64,000 nucleotides of DNA, from the NCBI RefSeq assembly GCF_024700075.1, contig NZ_JAJONE010000001.1, positions 3,128,001-3,192,000 of the forward strand. Reading direction: 5' to 3'. The position numbers and the translations under genes were made by a program. Below are positions 18,901-26,987 of this stretch, one piece after another. The notes beneath the pieces were generated by a model. The model had not been told where the DNA came from. It saw only the letters and a program-made list of their open reading frames with translations, and did no database searches. Positions within the stretch are counted from its first letter, which is position 1. Each line of letters opens with the position of its first letter. The stretch is from Hymenobacter sp. J193 (lineage in GTDB: Bacteria > Bacteroidota > Bacteroidia > Cytophagales > Hymenobacteraceae).

Positions 18901-19203
18901 CTGAGGCAAGTGAAACGAGCCGGGCTTGCTGGCCGAAAACGCGTCGCGCAGAAATGCCCAGGTTCCATCCGTGGGGCTTGCTGGGAACTGCTGCGTGAAG
19001 GTGGCTATTGGCTGAGCCGGCAGCTGCAGCAGGCGCTGGGCGGCCGGGTTGAGGTAGGTTAAAGTCAGATCTACGAGCGTGCCAGCCTCGTTGCAGATGG
19101 GTGTGCAGAGCACCAGACCATTTGCCGCAAGGTCGAGCACCGCGGAAAGCAACGGGCCGGATGGAAACAGTTCGGGGTTCTGAAACGAGAAATCAACAGG
19201 CAT
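15991..19203 (-). CDS. Multi-sensor PAS/GAF histidine kinase
   Basis: A 1070-residue soluble sensor kinase with no membrane segment. The ATG at 19203 is preferred to a GTG ten codons upstream. Domain order by eye: a PAS-like domain at about 20-140, PAS at about 160-285, PAS at about 295-410, GAF at about 415-580 (VNVPLLREGRLVAVLFMHE), PAS/PAC at about 590-705, PAS at about 715-830, then HisKA with the phospho-acceptor in FIYTASHDLKSPITNIEG and HATPase_c (VVYNLLSNAVKYRHP, VQDNGLGI, GSGIGLYMVKRIV). The HisKA segment is close to that of the receiver-kinase at 40517-41770 (NxDLDNFxYxASHDL). No receiver or cognate regulator is adjacent. The input signal is unknown. Confidence 0.92.
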   Translation of the reverse strand: MPVDFSFQNPELFPSGPLLSAVLDLAANGLVLCTPICNEAGTLVDLTLTYLNPAAQRLLQLPAQPIATFTQQFPASPTDGTWAFLRDAFSASKPGSFHLPQAVISQQTCLRLAGQWLGGGLLLSFTAAPDAAAEPASLQADGIQQLARFDAVLGSLQEFVYLLDLESRFRYVNKPLLDLWGLTLQQAVGKSFSDLEYPAPLATLLQAQIQQVIATRQAVTGETPYTSSTGQAGEYEYIFVPLFGADGEVEAVGGRAQPVTERRQAEAALRASETRYHTLFNSIDEGFCLIEVLFNDQQQAIDYRFEEVNRAFELQTGLVDATGRTVGEMAPQLEQHWFDIYGGVALTGQPQRFEQRAEPLHRWYDVYAFRVGEPGQHRVAVLFNDISQRRQAEEALRKSEQQQAFLLQLSDQLRHLTNPADIQYQAACALGQYLGAGRVGYAEDQGDDAHIVVTRTYTRSGVPGIEGRYHYDDYGPELLRTLKEGKTVVRPDVAHDPLLTEAEKAAHAALHLGATVNVPLLREGRLVAVLFMHELEAHAWTDDELALLEETAERTWAAVMHARTAAALRESEERFRIMADAVPQIVWITDAEGHTEFFNRQWSRYTGVAYEPGTAAIVTDEFVHPEDARRTMQAFEEARQSGTGFQVEHRIRAADGTYSWFLVRAEPFLDPISGQITRWFGSSVDIHDRKQAEVALRRSEKRLQRALSIATVGVLFFDLEGGIHDSNAAFERMSGYSRAELANGHAYLDALTAPEFITPTHRALQELRAAGESTPFEKQYLRPDGSRWWGLSAGKRLDETECVKFVLDITEAKQAEEALRHSQQQLQHSNEQLTRTNVDLDNFIYTASHDLKSPITNIEGLLYALQAQLPAEVQQTYDVVPLLTMMQESVARFQRTIGHLSDITRLQQEHDEPLVTDVLLQPVIEDVCHDLQPLLNATGARVMLDVAACPRVAFSLKNLRSVVYNLLSNAVKYRHPDRSPHVRIYCRPDPSSKFVVLSVQDNGLGIKESRYPELFAMFRRLHNHVEGSGIGLYMVKRIVENVGGHIEVHSQLDVGTTFSVYLPYAPEPTS

Positions 19204-19560
19204 GGCAGCGCAGGGTGGAGTGCGAAAATACACGTCCGCTAAGGGAGCTATCTACGCATATTTCGGCAGATGAGAGGAAAAAAGGTGCGGTTGAACTCCT
19301 GTGCACAGCCCAATAAACCCCCTGGCATTGAGTCTGCCGTAGCCCCTACGTATAGCTCGGCAAGGCTGGAAAAAGCTTATAGCGGGAAATTGGCGACTTA
19401 CCATATAGTAATAGTGTCGCTAGGCTGCTCAGCCGTTTAGCTGCCCAATACCTACCAGTTTGGCCCGACTACATCTGTACGTATTGTAATAAAGAGGAAA
19501 CGTGCGTCAGCCAAAGTGTTTCTGCGGACAGAGCAAGAAAAGACGCACCGAATAGAACGC
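19204..19560. other. Intergenic region, no gene recognised
   Basis: About 360 bases between the kinase start and the terminator of the ferritin-like operon, AT-richer than the surroundings. I see only a weak 7-base inverted repeat (19502-19508 and 19542-19548) and no ORF with a recognisable product. It should contain the kinase promoter, but no exact TAnnTTTG was found. Confidence 0.5.
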
Positions 19561-19616
19561 AAAAAGCCTGCCCGAACGTGCTGCCATTTGCGGGGCAGGC
19601 AGGTTCGGGCAGGCTT
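19561..19616 (-). terminator. Terminator of the ferritin-like gene
   Basis: Fourteen-base exact arms (19564-19577 and 19603-19616) with an internal CTGCC/GGCAG pairing, followed on the minus strand by a T run, 40 bases past the stop of the ferritin-like gene. Confidence 0.85.
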
Positions 19617-19655
19617 GTAGAGCAATGCGGCGTCCAGAAGACGAGCCAGTTGCGC

Positions 19656-20627
19656 TTAGGTGAACAGCGGGCTGGTGGCCACTACAAAATGGCGGGCAAT
19701 GCTCTTCACCGTGGCTGGGTCCAGCGGCTCATCAAACGCCTCGGAGGCGGCCGCGGTGGTAATGGTCATGCCGGTGGTATTGCTTACAATGGGCACTCCG
19801 GCCTGGGTTGTGTTGCTTTCTGCCGGGAAGAAGATATCCGTAGGGCCGCCCGTGGACGGGTTGCCCGGGCCGTAGACCAGGGCCGTAGACGGGTTGGTAT
19901 CCGGCGAAGGGCCGCCGTTATCGGTGCCCGAAATCCAGCTTTTGGGTTGCTCGTTCAGGTTGCTTAAGTCGCCGGGCACCGTGGTGGCTGTGGCACCGGC
20001 CGCTACCCCCCGGCGCACGGTGCGCACGTGTGAAGAATGGCGCGCCTCCACGGAATGAATGTTGAGGGCTGCCTGCAGCACGTCCGGGTTAGGCATCAGG
20101 GTAGGAGCCCCACCTTTGTAGGCCCGCACGCCCGTATCCACGAACGACTGGGAAACGCCCAGGAACAGGGCATAATTGGCGAAAACCGCAGCAAACGGCC
20201 CCAGCTGGGTGCCTTTGCCCCCGCTGTAGTCGAAGGTAGCACGGCCGGGGTCGGGAATGGCGGCGTTACCGAGCGTTTCGCGCAGCACCTTGATGTGGCC
20301 CGACTCATCATTGCGAATCGTCTCGAAGGCGGGCTGGTCGGTTCCCGGAATCAGGTTGGGCGCTTTCAGGCCACTATCGTAGAAGTAAAACTCCAGGTAC
20401 TCCAGGCTCAAAGCCAGGTTCAGCACCGCCGTAATATCGGCCGGGAGCGTGCTGGTTTGCCCGTAGGCCCGTTGGAAAAGGCCACTGACCAGGCCGGGCA
20501 GCATAGCTGCCGTTACGGCTTTGCCGGCCGTGCCGAAGTGGCGAAAAATGCGGCGGCGCGGATCCAGCCGCTCATACACCTCGGGGTCAACCCGCTCGAT
20601 GTCGGCAAGTAGTTTCAGTAAATCCAT
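19656..20627 (-). CDS. Ferritin-like domain protein (desiccation-related Pcc13-62 type)
   Basis: A 323-residue protein. Residues about 65-215 resemble the Ferritin_2 domain: ITAVLNLALSLEYLEFYFYD supplies the first helix with its Glu, then NDESGHIKVLRETLG and LNIHSVEARHSSHVRTVRRG supply the E/H-x-x-H type ligands of the later helices. Residues 220-300 are Gly/Pro/Asn/Ser-rich. An RRRIFRHFGTAGKAVTAAML segment near residue 25 looks like a twin-arginine-type export signal preceded by an unusually long leader, so the protein may be exported; this is inference. It is the second gene of a pair with the interrupted ferritin-like gene upstream, an arrangement common in Cytophagales. A role in desiccation or oxidative stress is suggested by family and by the trehalose genes next door. 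Confidence 0.8.
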   Translation of the reverse strand: MDLLKLLADIERVDPEVYERLDPRRRIFRHFGTAGKAVTAAMLPGLVSGLFQRAYGQTSTLPADITAVLNLALSLEYLEFYFYDSGLKAPNLIPGTDQPAFETIRNDESGHIKVLRETLGNAAIPDPGRATFDYSGGKGTQLGPFAAVFANYALFLGVSQSFVDTGVRAYKGGAPTLMPNPDVLQAALNIHSVEARHSSHVRTVRRGVAAGATATTVPGDLSNLNEQPKSWISGTDNGGPSPDTNPSTALVYGPGNPSTGGPTDIFFPAESNTTQAGVPIVSNTTGMTITTAAASEAFDEPLDPATVKSIARHFVVATSPLFT

Positions 20628-20666
20628 GATGAAGAAAGTCGGGTTAAAGATGATAGGGGCCGCCGT

Positions 20667-21425
20667 TTAGCGCAGGTTCCTGGCACTGAGCTTGGAACCG
20701 GGCCGCAGAAACTTGTTGGCCTCGTTGAGGACCTGCTCCGGCGTTTTGGAGCGCTCCATGCCGGTACCGGTGCCTGCGCCGGGGGTGGAGGCATCCCCGC
20801 TGGGCGTAAACACATCCACTACATCGGAGGCCACAAAGGAGTTGTACTGCCGCAGGTCGCGGATGAGGGCCGCGTGCCGGGCCTCCACCGAAACTATCTT
20901 ACCAGCCAGCACCAGGTTGGCTGCTGTCTTAATGTAGCGGCCGGCGCCGTTGTACGCCGCCACGCCCAGGTCTTCAAACGTCTGGGCATTGAGTAGCACC
21001 TGTTCCCGGCTGTCAAAGTTGATACTGTCGAAGTCCGGCTCCAGGGCCTTGATGGCGTTATTGCCCAAGGCTTTTTAAAAAAAGTCGGCGTGGGCCTGCT
21101 CGTGCATAGCCAGATCATCCAAGATCTGTTTTTCGGCGCTGGTACTGGCTAAGCCTTTGTAGTAGCTGCCGGTTTTGATGCGGGCATAAAAAGCCGCTTC
21201 CAGCTGTTCCAGCGCATAGGCGTAGTTCAGCACGCCCGTATCATCGGAGCCCACATCCAGCAGGGAGGCGTCAGCCGGTTCGTCGTCATCATCATCGCAG
21301 CCGACCAGCAACAAGCCGGTTAGCGCGGCACCGGCACCGGTGTAGCGGAGAAAGGCGCGGCGTCCTTCATGAGCCGGCCCAATGGGTGCCGCTGGCTGCG
21401 GTACCTGTGAAGGAGTATTTTGCAT
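20667..21425 (-). pseudogene. Ferritin-like domain lipoprotein, interrupted by an in-frame TAA
   Basis: Two stretches in the same reading frame are separated only by a TAA codon at 21075-21077. The first part carries a double-Arg signal (RRAFLRYTGAGAALTGLLLV) with a lipobox cysteine before a run of Asp, then the first ferritin helix (YAYALEQLEAAFYARIKTG) up to HEQAHADFF. The second continues without gap as KALGNNAIKALEPDFDSINF and IVSVEARHAALIRDLRQY, completing the four-helix core. The stop sits in a T7A5 run; a single T-to-A change would give Phe-Phe-Lys-Lys. Start chosen at the ATG at 21425; ATG 21455 and a start at 21560 are alternatives, the latter running through a repeated motif that looks regulatory. 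Either a true nonsense mutation or a sequence error. Confidence 0.75.
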
Positions 21426-21501
21426 AGGTAAAAGACTATTTTCAATGTGAAACATGCTATTGCCTACGCTGCCTGTTAGCCTGCCGGGCTCCTGACTCAC
21501 C

Positions 21502-21558
21502 GGAAATACGGGTTTTATGGGAGGAAATACCGGTTTTGTACAAGCGTCCGTATTTTCC
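21502..21558. promoter_or_regulatory. Triplicated AAATACGG-type motif upstream of the ferritin-like pair
   Basis: Three related copies: GGAAATACGGGTTTT (from 21502), GGAAATACCGGTTTT (from 21523) and, inverted, CCGTATTTTCC (to 21558). The 12-mer AAATACGGGTTT recurs exactly, inverted, at 24952-24963 beside the cyanophycinase gene. Spacing between the first two copies is 21 bases, about two helical turns. Likely a regulator site; the regulator is unknown. Confidence 0.45.
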
Positions 21559-21582
21559 ACAGGGCTGCCCGCTGCCGCCGAC

Positions 21583-23805
21583 TCAGCCCGGAAAGCAAGC
21601 AGAGGCAGGCTGGTCCGCTACCACTTTCGACAGCAGGCCGCTCAGCAACCGGCGCACATCTGCTACTCCGGCCACCGCGTAGCGGGCTAGAGAGCGGGAG
21701 GTGGGGCCTACCTTCAGCGTGTAGGCCTCGGGCGGCAGGGCCGCAAAGGTGTCCTCGTCGGTCCGGTCGTCGCCCAGGGCCAGCACAAATGGCTGCGAAT
21801 CTGCGCTGAGCCACTGGGCCGCCGCCGTACCCTTGTTGATGCCCGCGTGCTTAATTTCAAGCACCCTGTTGCCTTCCAGCACCTGCAGCTCGGTACTGGA
21901 CGTCATAAAGGTGAGGTGGTTGAGCAGGTCGCGGGCGCGTACGGCCCCCAGGCCGGCGTCGGCGCGGCGCCAGTGCCACGCCAGCGAATAGTCCTTTTCC
22001 TCGATATAGGAGCCGGGCGTACGGCTGACGTACTGCTCCAGCATAGGCCGGATGTCACGCTTCCACTCGGCCCGCAGCCCTTCCTGAAACAGGTGCCAGT
22101 CTTCGCCAGCCCGTCGCAGCCACACCCCGTGCTCGGCAATAAAATCGATGGGCAAGTGCCCCAGCCAGCTATCCAGCGTGGCCTGGTCGCGCCCACTGAT
22201 GAGGACCACGCGGTTGCGGGCATCGGCAGCCAGGTTACTCAAAAGCTTCAGCAGCTCCTGATCGGGCCGGGCATACTGTGGATTTGGGTGGAAGCGTACC
22301 AGCGTGCCATCGTAGTCGAGCAGGAGCAGGCGCCGGGAAGCGGCTTGGTAATCCTGGTGCAACCGTGCCTCGGCGTGGGCATCCAGTTCGTCGGTAGCCA
22401 GGGTCAGCTGCTTGATTTTGCTGTACGCCAAACGGTCCAGAAAGAGCCTGGTCCAGGCAAACACGTCGTACTGACGCACCAGCGCCTGCATGGCTGCCAT
22501 CCGGATTTGCTGCTCTTCCGCAGGCATTTGCAGCGCTTCCCGCATGGCCTCAGCCAGCTGGCCGGTATCCGTGGGATTGATAAGCAGAGCGTCGGCCAGC
22601 TCCTGCGCAGCCCCGGCCCGCTCACTTAGGATCAGCACCCCGCGCTGGTCGGCTTGGCTGGCAATAAACTCCTTGGCCACCAGGTTCATCCCGTCGCGCA
22701 CGGGCGTCACCAGCGCCACTTCCGCCAACCGGTACAGGGCGGCCAGCTCCTCGAAGGGGAAGGAGCGGTAGAAATAGTGAATGGGCGTCCAGCTAATGGT
22801 GCGGTACTGGGCATTGATGCGGCCCACCAACTCGTCGATTTCCTCTTTCAGAGCGGCGTACTGCGCCACCTGGTCACGCGAAGGCACTACTACCATCAGC
22901 AGGCTCACTTGCTCACGCCACTCCGGGTTGCGCTGCAGCAGCAGCTCGAAGGCCCGCAGCCGCTGGGCTATGCCCTTGGAGTAGTCGAGCCGGTCGATGC
23001 TCAGTACCACCTGCACGTCGCCCAAAGCCTCCCGGTAAACCGCCTCGTGGCGCTGGGCCACCGCCGAAGCGGCTGCCTCGGCGTAGCGGTGGTAGTCGAT
23101 ACCCATGGGCAGTGCATCGACCAGTATCGTGCGGGTAGCCGTTTCCACTTGCCCATTGTGGTTGGGCAGCCCGAGCAGGTGCGACACCGCACTCAGGAAG
23201 TGGTGCATGTAGTCGAAGGTGTGGAAGCCAATCAAATCGGCTCCCAGCATGCCCTCAACCAACTCGGCCCCCCAGGGCAGCACGCGAATGAGCTCGTAGG
23301 AAGGGAAGGGAATGTGCAGAAAAAAGCCAATAGTAGCCTCGGGCCGGGCCTGCCGCAGCAGGGCCGGCAGTAGCAGCAGCTGGTAGTCGTGCACCCAGAT
23401 GGTATCTTCGGGCCCGGCCAGGGCCAGCACGGCCTGGCAAAATTTCTCGTTCACGGCCACGTAGGCTTCCCAGTGGCTCTGCTCGTAGGTGGCGTACTGC
23501 GAGAAGTAGTGGAAGGTGGGCCAGAGCGTGGAGTTGCTGAAGCCCTCGTAGAAGTCCCGGATTTCGGCCTCTGTCAGAAACACGGGCACCATGCTGTCGG
23601 CCTTCAGCTGCTCGCGCACCTGTTCCTGTTCGGCGGGCTCATCCACCGACAGCCCTGGCCAGCCTACCCACACGTTGCCTTCGGCCTTGTAGATGGAGCC
23701 CAGCCCCGTGGCCAGGCCACCTTCGCTGGGCTGAAACGCAAGGCCTTCTTCGGTGCGCTGCCCCTTGGTGGGCAGGCGGTTGGAGACAATAATCGTTCTG
23801 GACAT
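21583..23805 (-). CDS. otsAB: Bifunctional trehalose-6-phosphate synthase/phosphatase (OtsA-OtsB fusion)
   Basis: A 740-residue cytosolic fusion that makes trehalose-6-phosphate from UDP-glucose and glucose-6-phosphate and then dephosphorylates it. The ATG at 23805 gives the standard OtsA start MSRTIIVSNRLP. The GT20 half (about 1-465) shows GGLATGLGSIY, the WVHDYQLLLLP block, SIDRLDYSKGIAQR and the SERAGAAQELADALLINP donor-site region. The HAD phosphatase half begins near residue 500 with the nucleophile motif LLDYDGTLVRF, has VVLISGRDQATL, and ends with ALGDDRTDEDTF. Both active sites look intact. Trehalose is a compatible solute for osmotic, drying and heat stress, in keeping with the neighbouring stress genes. 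It lies 95 bases downstream of the cyanophycinase gene on the same strand. Confidence 0.95.
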   Translation of the reverse strand: MSRTIIVSNRLPTKGQRTEEGLAFQPSEGGLATGLGSIYKAEGNVWVGWPGLSVDEPAEQEQVREQLKADSMVPVFLTEAEIRDFYEGFSNSTLWPTFHYFSQYATYEQSHWEAYVAVNEKFCQAVLALAGPEDTIWVHDYQLLLLPALLRQARPEATIGFFLHIPFPSYELIRVLPWGAELVEGMLGADLIGFHTFDYMHHFLSAVSHLLGLPNHNGQVETATRTILVDALPMGIDYHRYAEAAASAVAQRHEAVYREALGDVQVVLSIDRLDYSKGIAQRLRAFELLLQRNPEWREQVSLLMVVVPSRDQVAQYAALKEEIDELVGRINAQYRTISWTPIHYFYRSFPFEELAALYRLAEVALVTPVRDGMNLVAKEFIASQADQRGVLILSERAGAAQELADALLINPTDTGQLAEAMREALQMPAEEQQIRMAAMQALVRQYDVFAWTRLFLDRLAYSKIKQLTLATDELDAHAEARLHQDYQAASRRLLLLDYDGTLVRFHPNPQYARPDQELLKLLSNLAADARNRVVLISGRDQATLDSWLGHLPIDFIAEHGVWLRRAGEDWHLFQEGLRAEWKRDIRPMLEQYVSRTPGSYIEEKDYSLAWHWRRADAGLGAVRARDLLNHLTFMTSSTELQVLEGNRVLEIKHAGINKGTAAAQWLSADSQPFVLALGDDRTDEDTFAALPPEAYTLKVGPTSRSLARYAVAGVADVRRLLSGLLSKVVADQPASACFPG

Positions 23806-23900
23806 CAATTCTGCCGCGCCGGGTAATCGTTCGAAAGCTAGGCGTGCGCACCAGGCATGCGCGCGCGCCGGATAAGCAATGGTTTTGACGGGCGCCCCGT

Positions 23901-24746
23901 CTACTCAGGTTCGTTGAAGCCCGGCAGAGTAAAGCACTGCCCTTTGGACAACAGGTGGAGGCGCAGGTCGCGTATAGAAAATACTTCGCCGGGCTTAATC
24001 TCATAAATGGTGTTGCCGGTGCAGTTATGCCCGTCGAGCAGTACCACGATTCCGTTGCCCAGCACTTCCAGCTCGCTGCCTTTGCTTACCAGCACGGCCG
24101 TGTCTTCTTCCAGCCCCAGCCCGATGCAGCCCGGGTTCGTGGCAATAATCTGCGCCATGCGCACGATGCGGCCGCGGGCCACAAAATGGGTGTCGATGGC
24201 TACGTCGCGCAGCAGCTGCAGGCCGGTGGTAATGTGGATTTCATCCTTGACAAACCCGGCGTTGTTGCGCCCCTGGTACACCATGGGCGTGCTCATGGCT
24301 GCCGCCCCGGCGCTGGTGCCGGCAATAAGAATGGGCTCCTGGTAATAGCGCTCCGTGAGGCGGCTCAGCAGTTTGGTTCCGCCGAGCAGAGCCGTAAGGC
24401 GTAGCTGGTCGCCGCCGGTGAGCATCACCCCATCAGCCCGGTTGATAACGTCCAAGGCTTCGGGGCTGTTGGCTTGTTCGCGGCTCTGGATGTCAAGCAC
24501 TTCAACGTGCTCAATGCCAAGCTCCGAAAAGAGTTTTACGTAGTCCTGGGCAGCTTCTTCTGGCTCTTCAGAAGCAGTGGGAATTACAACGATGGTGCGG
24601 GAGCCGGACAGCTCATCGACGAAGCGCTGCAGGATGAAGTCCGCTGAGGTATCGTAGGTAGGATTTTCCTGGTCGGACGTCTGGCGCTGTTCGTGGCCGC
24701 CAATGGCGAGCAGGCGCCCTTTGGGGCGGGGAATACGGGTAGGCAT
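23901..24746 (-). CDS. cphB: Cyanophycinase (S51 serine peptidase)
   Basis: A 281-residue protein of the cyanophycinase family, which splits the Asp-Arg storage polymer cyanophycin into dipeptides. Seen directly: RLLAIGGHEQ at the N-terminus, VVIPTASEEPEEAAQDY, MLTGGDQLRLTALLGGT, and the nucleophile elbow IAGTSAGAAAMS with Ser near residue 145, followed by TGLQLLRDVAIDTHFVARGR, which supplies the conserved Gln, His and Arg. No signal peptide, so cytosolic. No cyanophycin synthetase is present in this window, so whether the cell makes cyanophycin is unknown; family members without a polymer may act on isoaspartyl dipeptides. It is the upstream partner of the trehalose gene. Confidence 0.88.
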   Translation of the reverse strand: MPTRIPRPKGRLLAIGGHEQRQTSDQENPTYDTSADFILQRFVDELSGSRTIVVIPTASEEPEEAAQDYVKLFSELGIEHVEVLDIQSREQANSPEALDVINRADGVMLTGGDQLRLTALLGGTKLLSRLTERYYQEPILIAGTSAGAAAMSTPMVYQGRNNAGFVKDEIHITTGLQLLRDVAIDTHFVARGRIVRMAQIIATNPGCIGLGLEEDTAVLVSKGSELEVLGNGIVVLLDGHNCTGNTIYEIKPGEVFSIRDLRLHLLSKGQCFTLPGFNEPE

Positions 24747-25591
24747 TGCAAGAAAGAAGTTAAAAGACAGCGCGCATGTTCCGACCAGCAGGGGCGGTCA
24801 GAAACATGCGTGCTGAAATGCGGGGCAACCAAGCCAGCGTGGCAGTTGCTCCCAGCCCGTCAATACAGTTTGCGGTAAGGAAAGGCTCAGCCCTTTTTAC
24901 GGCTCAAAAACGGGGCAGGAGCCGCTATAAATACGGATTTTGGAATCGGGGAAACCCGTATTTGGGCATTCGGAGCGGCTATTCGACCGGCCGGCTTCTC
25001 TCAGCCAGAAGCGTAGGTAATGCGCCGCTGTCACCAGTCCGTAAACTGATGCCCCGCCCGGTAAACGTGCAGCCAAAGCGGCCAGCCGTAGGGCGCCCGC
25101 CTTGGTATACAGGGCCATAGGTGGGACTGGGTTGCTGCCGAACACTAAGGAAAGCTTCCACAACTGTCCTCCACGAAAGGACAGCCAGCGCCGACTGCGC
25201 GACTACGTCGGCCGGAGTGCGTTCGGAGTTTATGGCGGGACTAAAACAAGGCAGACTCATGCCTTATCTAACGGCCTGTTTCCGGCATTCAAACCTGGAG
25301 AAACTACTGATTTTACGGGAACAGCTTCCGGTTTCAGCTCCGTATTTATCCGTGGCAACTGATTTTGGCGGAACATATAGTATTGAAATCCAAGCTATTA
25401 ATTTTAGCTATCCTGCCTCGTTGAGTTTGTCTGCCCAGAAGCCGGTCTATAACTATTGCGAAGACAGGTCGGTAAAAAACCCGTGGACAGTCTGGGTGCG
25501 GTAGGGCTCTATTGAGAGCCGGCCCCGCTAAGCGGGTGGCGCAGCGCAGGGCATTGGCGGTCGGTTCAGGTTGGTATCTATTGAGCAGAGA
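24747..25591. other. Long intergenic region with stress-cluster motif copies
   Basis: About 845 bases between the divergent cyanophycinase and DUF421 genes. It holds a GCATGTT/AACATGC inverted repeat (24774-24780 and 24803-24809), an inverted pair of AAATACGG sites (24929-24936 and 24956-24963), and a further exact TCCGTATTTAT (25339-25349) that repeats, inverted, the sequence at 24927-24937. Composition shifts to AT-rich around 25300-25450. Short open frames (for example 25121-25504 on the plus strand) have no recognisable product and atypical residue use. Confidence 0.55.
24927..24963. promoter_or_regulatory. Inverted pair of AAATACGG motifs near the cyanophycinase gene
   Basis: AAATACGG at 24929-24936 and its reverse complement at 24956-24963, 19 bases apart, about 180 bases upstream of the cyanophycinase start. 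The right arm extends to the 12-mer shared with 21504-21515; the left arm shares an 11-mer with 25339-25349. Confidence 0.45.
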
Positions 25592-26284
25592 ATGAAGAAA
25601 GAGGAAATTCATTTAGCCGATTGGCAGCGGATTCTGCTGGGCCAGGCCCCGCTGGAGTTTCTGCTGGAAGTGGTGGTGCGCACCCTCATCGTCTACGTGG
25701 TGCTGCTGCTGGCCATGCGCCTGCTGGGCAAGCGCATGAGTGCCCAGCTTACCGTGGCCGAGTTATCAGTGATGATTATGCTAGGCGGTATCGTGTCGGT
25801 GCCGATGCAGATTCCGGACCGGGGTATTCTGCACGGTTTGCTCGTGTTGGCCTGCGTAGTAGGACTCTACCGGGGCATCAACTGGCTGGCCTTCCGGTTC
25901 CGGCGCGTAGAACTCCTTACGCAGGGCGACGTGCACATAGTGGTAGCCGATGGCGTGCTGGACCTGGACACGATGGCCCGCATCCGACTCTCGCGCCAGC
26001 AGCTGTTTGCCAACCTCCGGGCCGACGGAATGCAGCAGCTGGGGCAGGTAAAGCGGGTGTATGTCGAGGCCAATGGTGAGTTCAGCATTTATCCGCAGGA
26101 GCCGCCCCGGCCGGGCTTGTCGCTGCTGCCCGAAAAAGACGCCGCCATACGGCAGGCCGAGCCCGCAGATAGCAGTGTGAACATCTGCCAGCAATGCGGC
26201 CAACATATGCCCGCCCACCAGCTGGTTGCTCCCTGCCCGACCTGTGGCCACCAGCAGTGGGCCCACGGTATAAACCATATGTGA
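25592..26284 (+). CDS. DUF421 (YetF/YcaP-like) membrane protein with C-terminal zinc ribbon, copy 1
   Basis: A 230-residue membrane protein. The ATG at 25592 (MKKEEIHLADWQRIL) is chosen over an upstream TTG because copy 2 begins with the same EEIHLxDWQRIL block. Three hydrophobic helices span about 30-110 (VVVRTLIVYVVLLLAMRLLG, AELSVMIMLGGIVSVPM, GILHGLLVLACVVGLYRGIN). The soluble DUF421 domain follows with the LSRQQLFANLRADGMQQLGQ block. The last 45 residues carry CQQC and CPTC pairs, a likely zinc ribbon added to the usual YetF architecture. Function of DUF421 proteins is poorly defined; some are tied to spore or stress physiology. Stop to next start is only 10 bases: a two-gene operon of paralogues. 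Confidence 0.85.
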   Translation: MKKEEIHLADWQRILLGQAPLEFLLEVVVRTLIVYVVLLLAMRLLGKRMSAQLTVAELSVMIMLGGIVSVPMQIPDRGILHGLLVLACVVGLYRGINWLAFRFRRVELLTQGDVHIVVADGVLDLDTMARIRLSRQQLFANLRADGMQQLGQVKRVYVEANGEFSIYPQEPPRPGLSLLPEKDAAIRQAEPADSSVNICQQCGQHMPAHQLVAPCPTCGHQQWAHGINHM

Positions 26285-26294
26285 TAGACCCGCT

Positions 26295-26987
26295 ATGAAG
26301 CCCGAAGAAATCCACCTCAGCGACTGGCAGCGCATCCTTGTGGGCGAAGTGCCCGGCAGCTTTTACCTTGAGGCCATCCTGCGTGCGGGGTTTATCTACC
26401 TGCTGCTGCTGCTCGGTATGCGCCTGATGGGCAACCGCATGGGCTCAGTACTGACCCGTAATGAGATGACAGCTATGGTATCCCTGGCCGCGGCGAACGG
26501 GGTAGCCCTAATGGCGCCCGACAGGGGGCTGCTGCCGGTGGTAGTGGTGGCCGCCGTCATCATCGGCTACCAGCGCCTGATTGCGTGGCAGGCGTTGCGC
26601 AGCGAGAAGTTTGAAAGCGCCGTGCTCGACGACGTGCGTATTCTGGTGCAGGATGGCCAGCTGCAGCTACCTAAGCTGGAAGCCAGTGTACTGTCGCGTG
26701 AGCAGCTGTTTGCGCGCCTGCGGCAGGAAGGTATCCGCAACCTGGGCAATGTACAACGAGCCTATCAGGAAGCCAACGGGGCCTTTTCCCTGCTTACTTT
26801 CCCCGAGCCCCGGCCTGGTCTGTCCATCCTGCCCACAGCAGACACATCCTTTCGGGAAGAGCAAAAAAAGGCCGCTGGCCAGTTTGCCTGCGGCCGCTGT
26901 GCCGAGCTAGTGCCCGGCCAGCAAGCCCCTACCAGCCCGTGCCCACGCTGCGGCGAGCAGGAGTGGCAGCCCGCCGTGCTGGAGTAA
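26295..26987 (+). CDS. DUF421 (YetF/YcaP-like) membrane protein with C-terminal zinc ribbon, copy 2
   Basis: A 230-residue paralogue of the preceding gene. Shared features in order: MKPEEIHLSDWQRILVGEVP, three membrane helices (about 25-100) with the conserved GMRLMGNRMG turn, the LSREQLFARLRQEGIRNLGN block in the cytosolic domain, PRPGLSILP, and a terminal CGRC...CPRC zinc ribbon. The two copies have clearly diverged outside these blocks, so the duplication is not recent. Pairing two different subunits may give a hetero-oligomer; this is inference. A 199-base gap with no visible gene follows. Confidence 0.85.
   Translation: MKPEEIHLSDWQRILVGEVPGSFYLEAILRAGFIYLLLLLGMRLMGNRMGSVLTRNEMTAMVSLAAANGVALMAPDRGLLPVVVVAAVIIGYQRLIAWQALRSEKFESAVLDDVRILVQDGQLQLPKLEASVLSREQLFARLRQEGIRNLGNVQRAYQEANGAFSLLTFPEPRPGLSILPTADTSFREEQKKAAGQFACGRCAELVPGQQAPTSPCPRCGEQEWQPAVLE

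Noticed and set aside
25121-25504. 127-codon plus-strand frame in the stress-cluster gap
   Set aside because: Cys/Ser/Thr-rich with no domain, spans regulatory motif copies, no promoter or coding bias seen.
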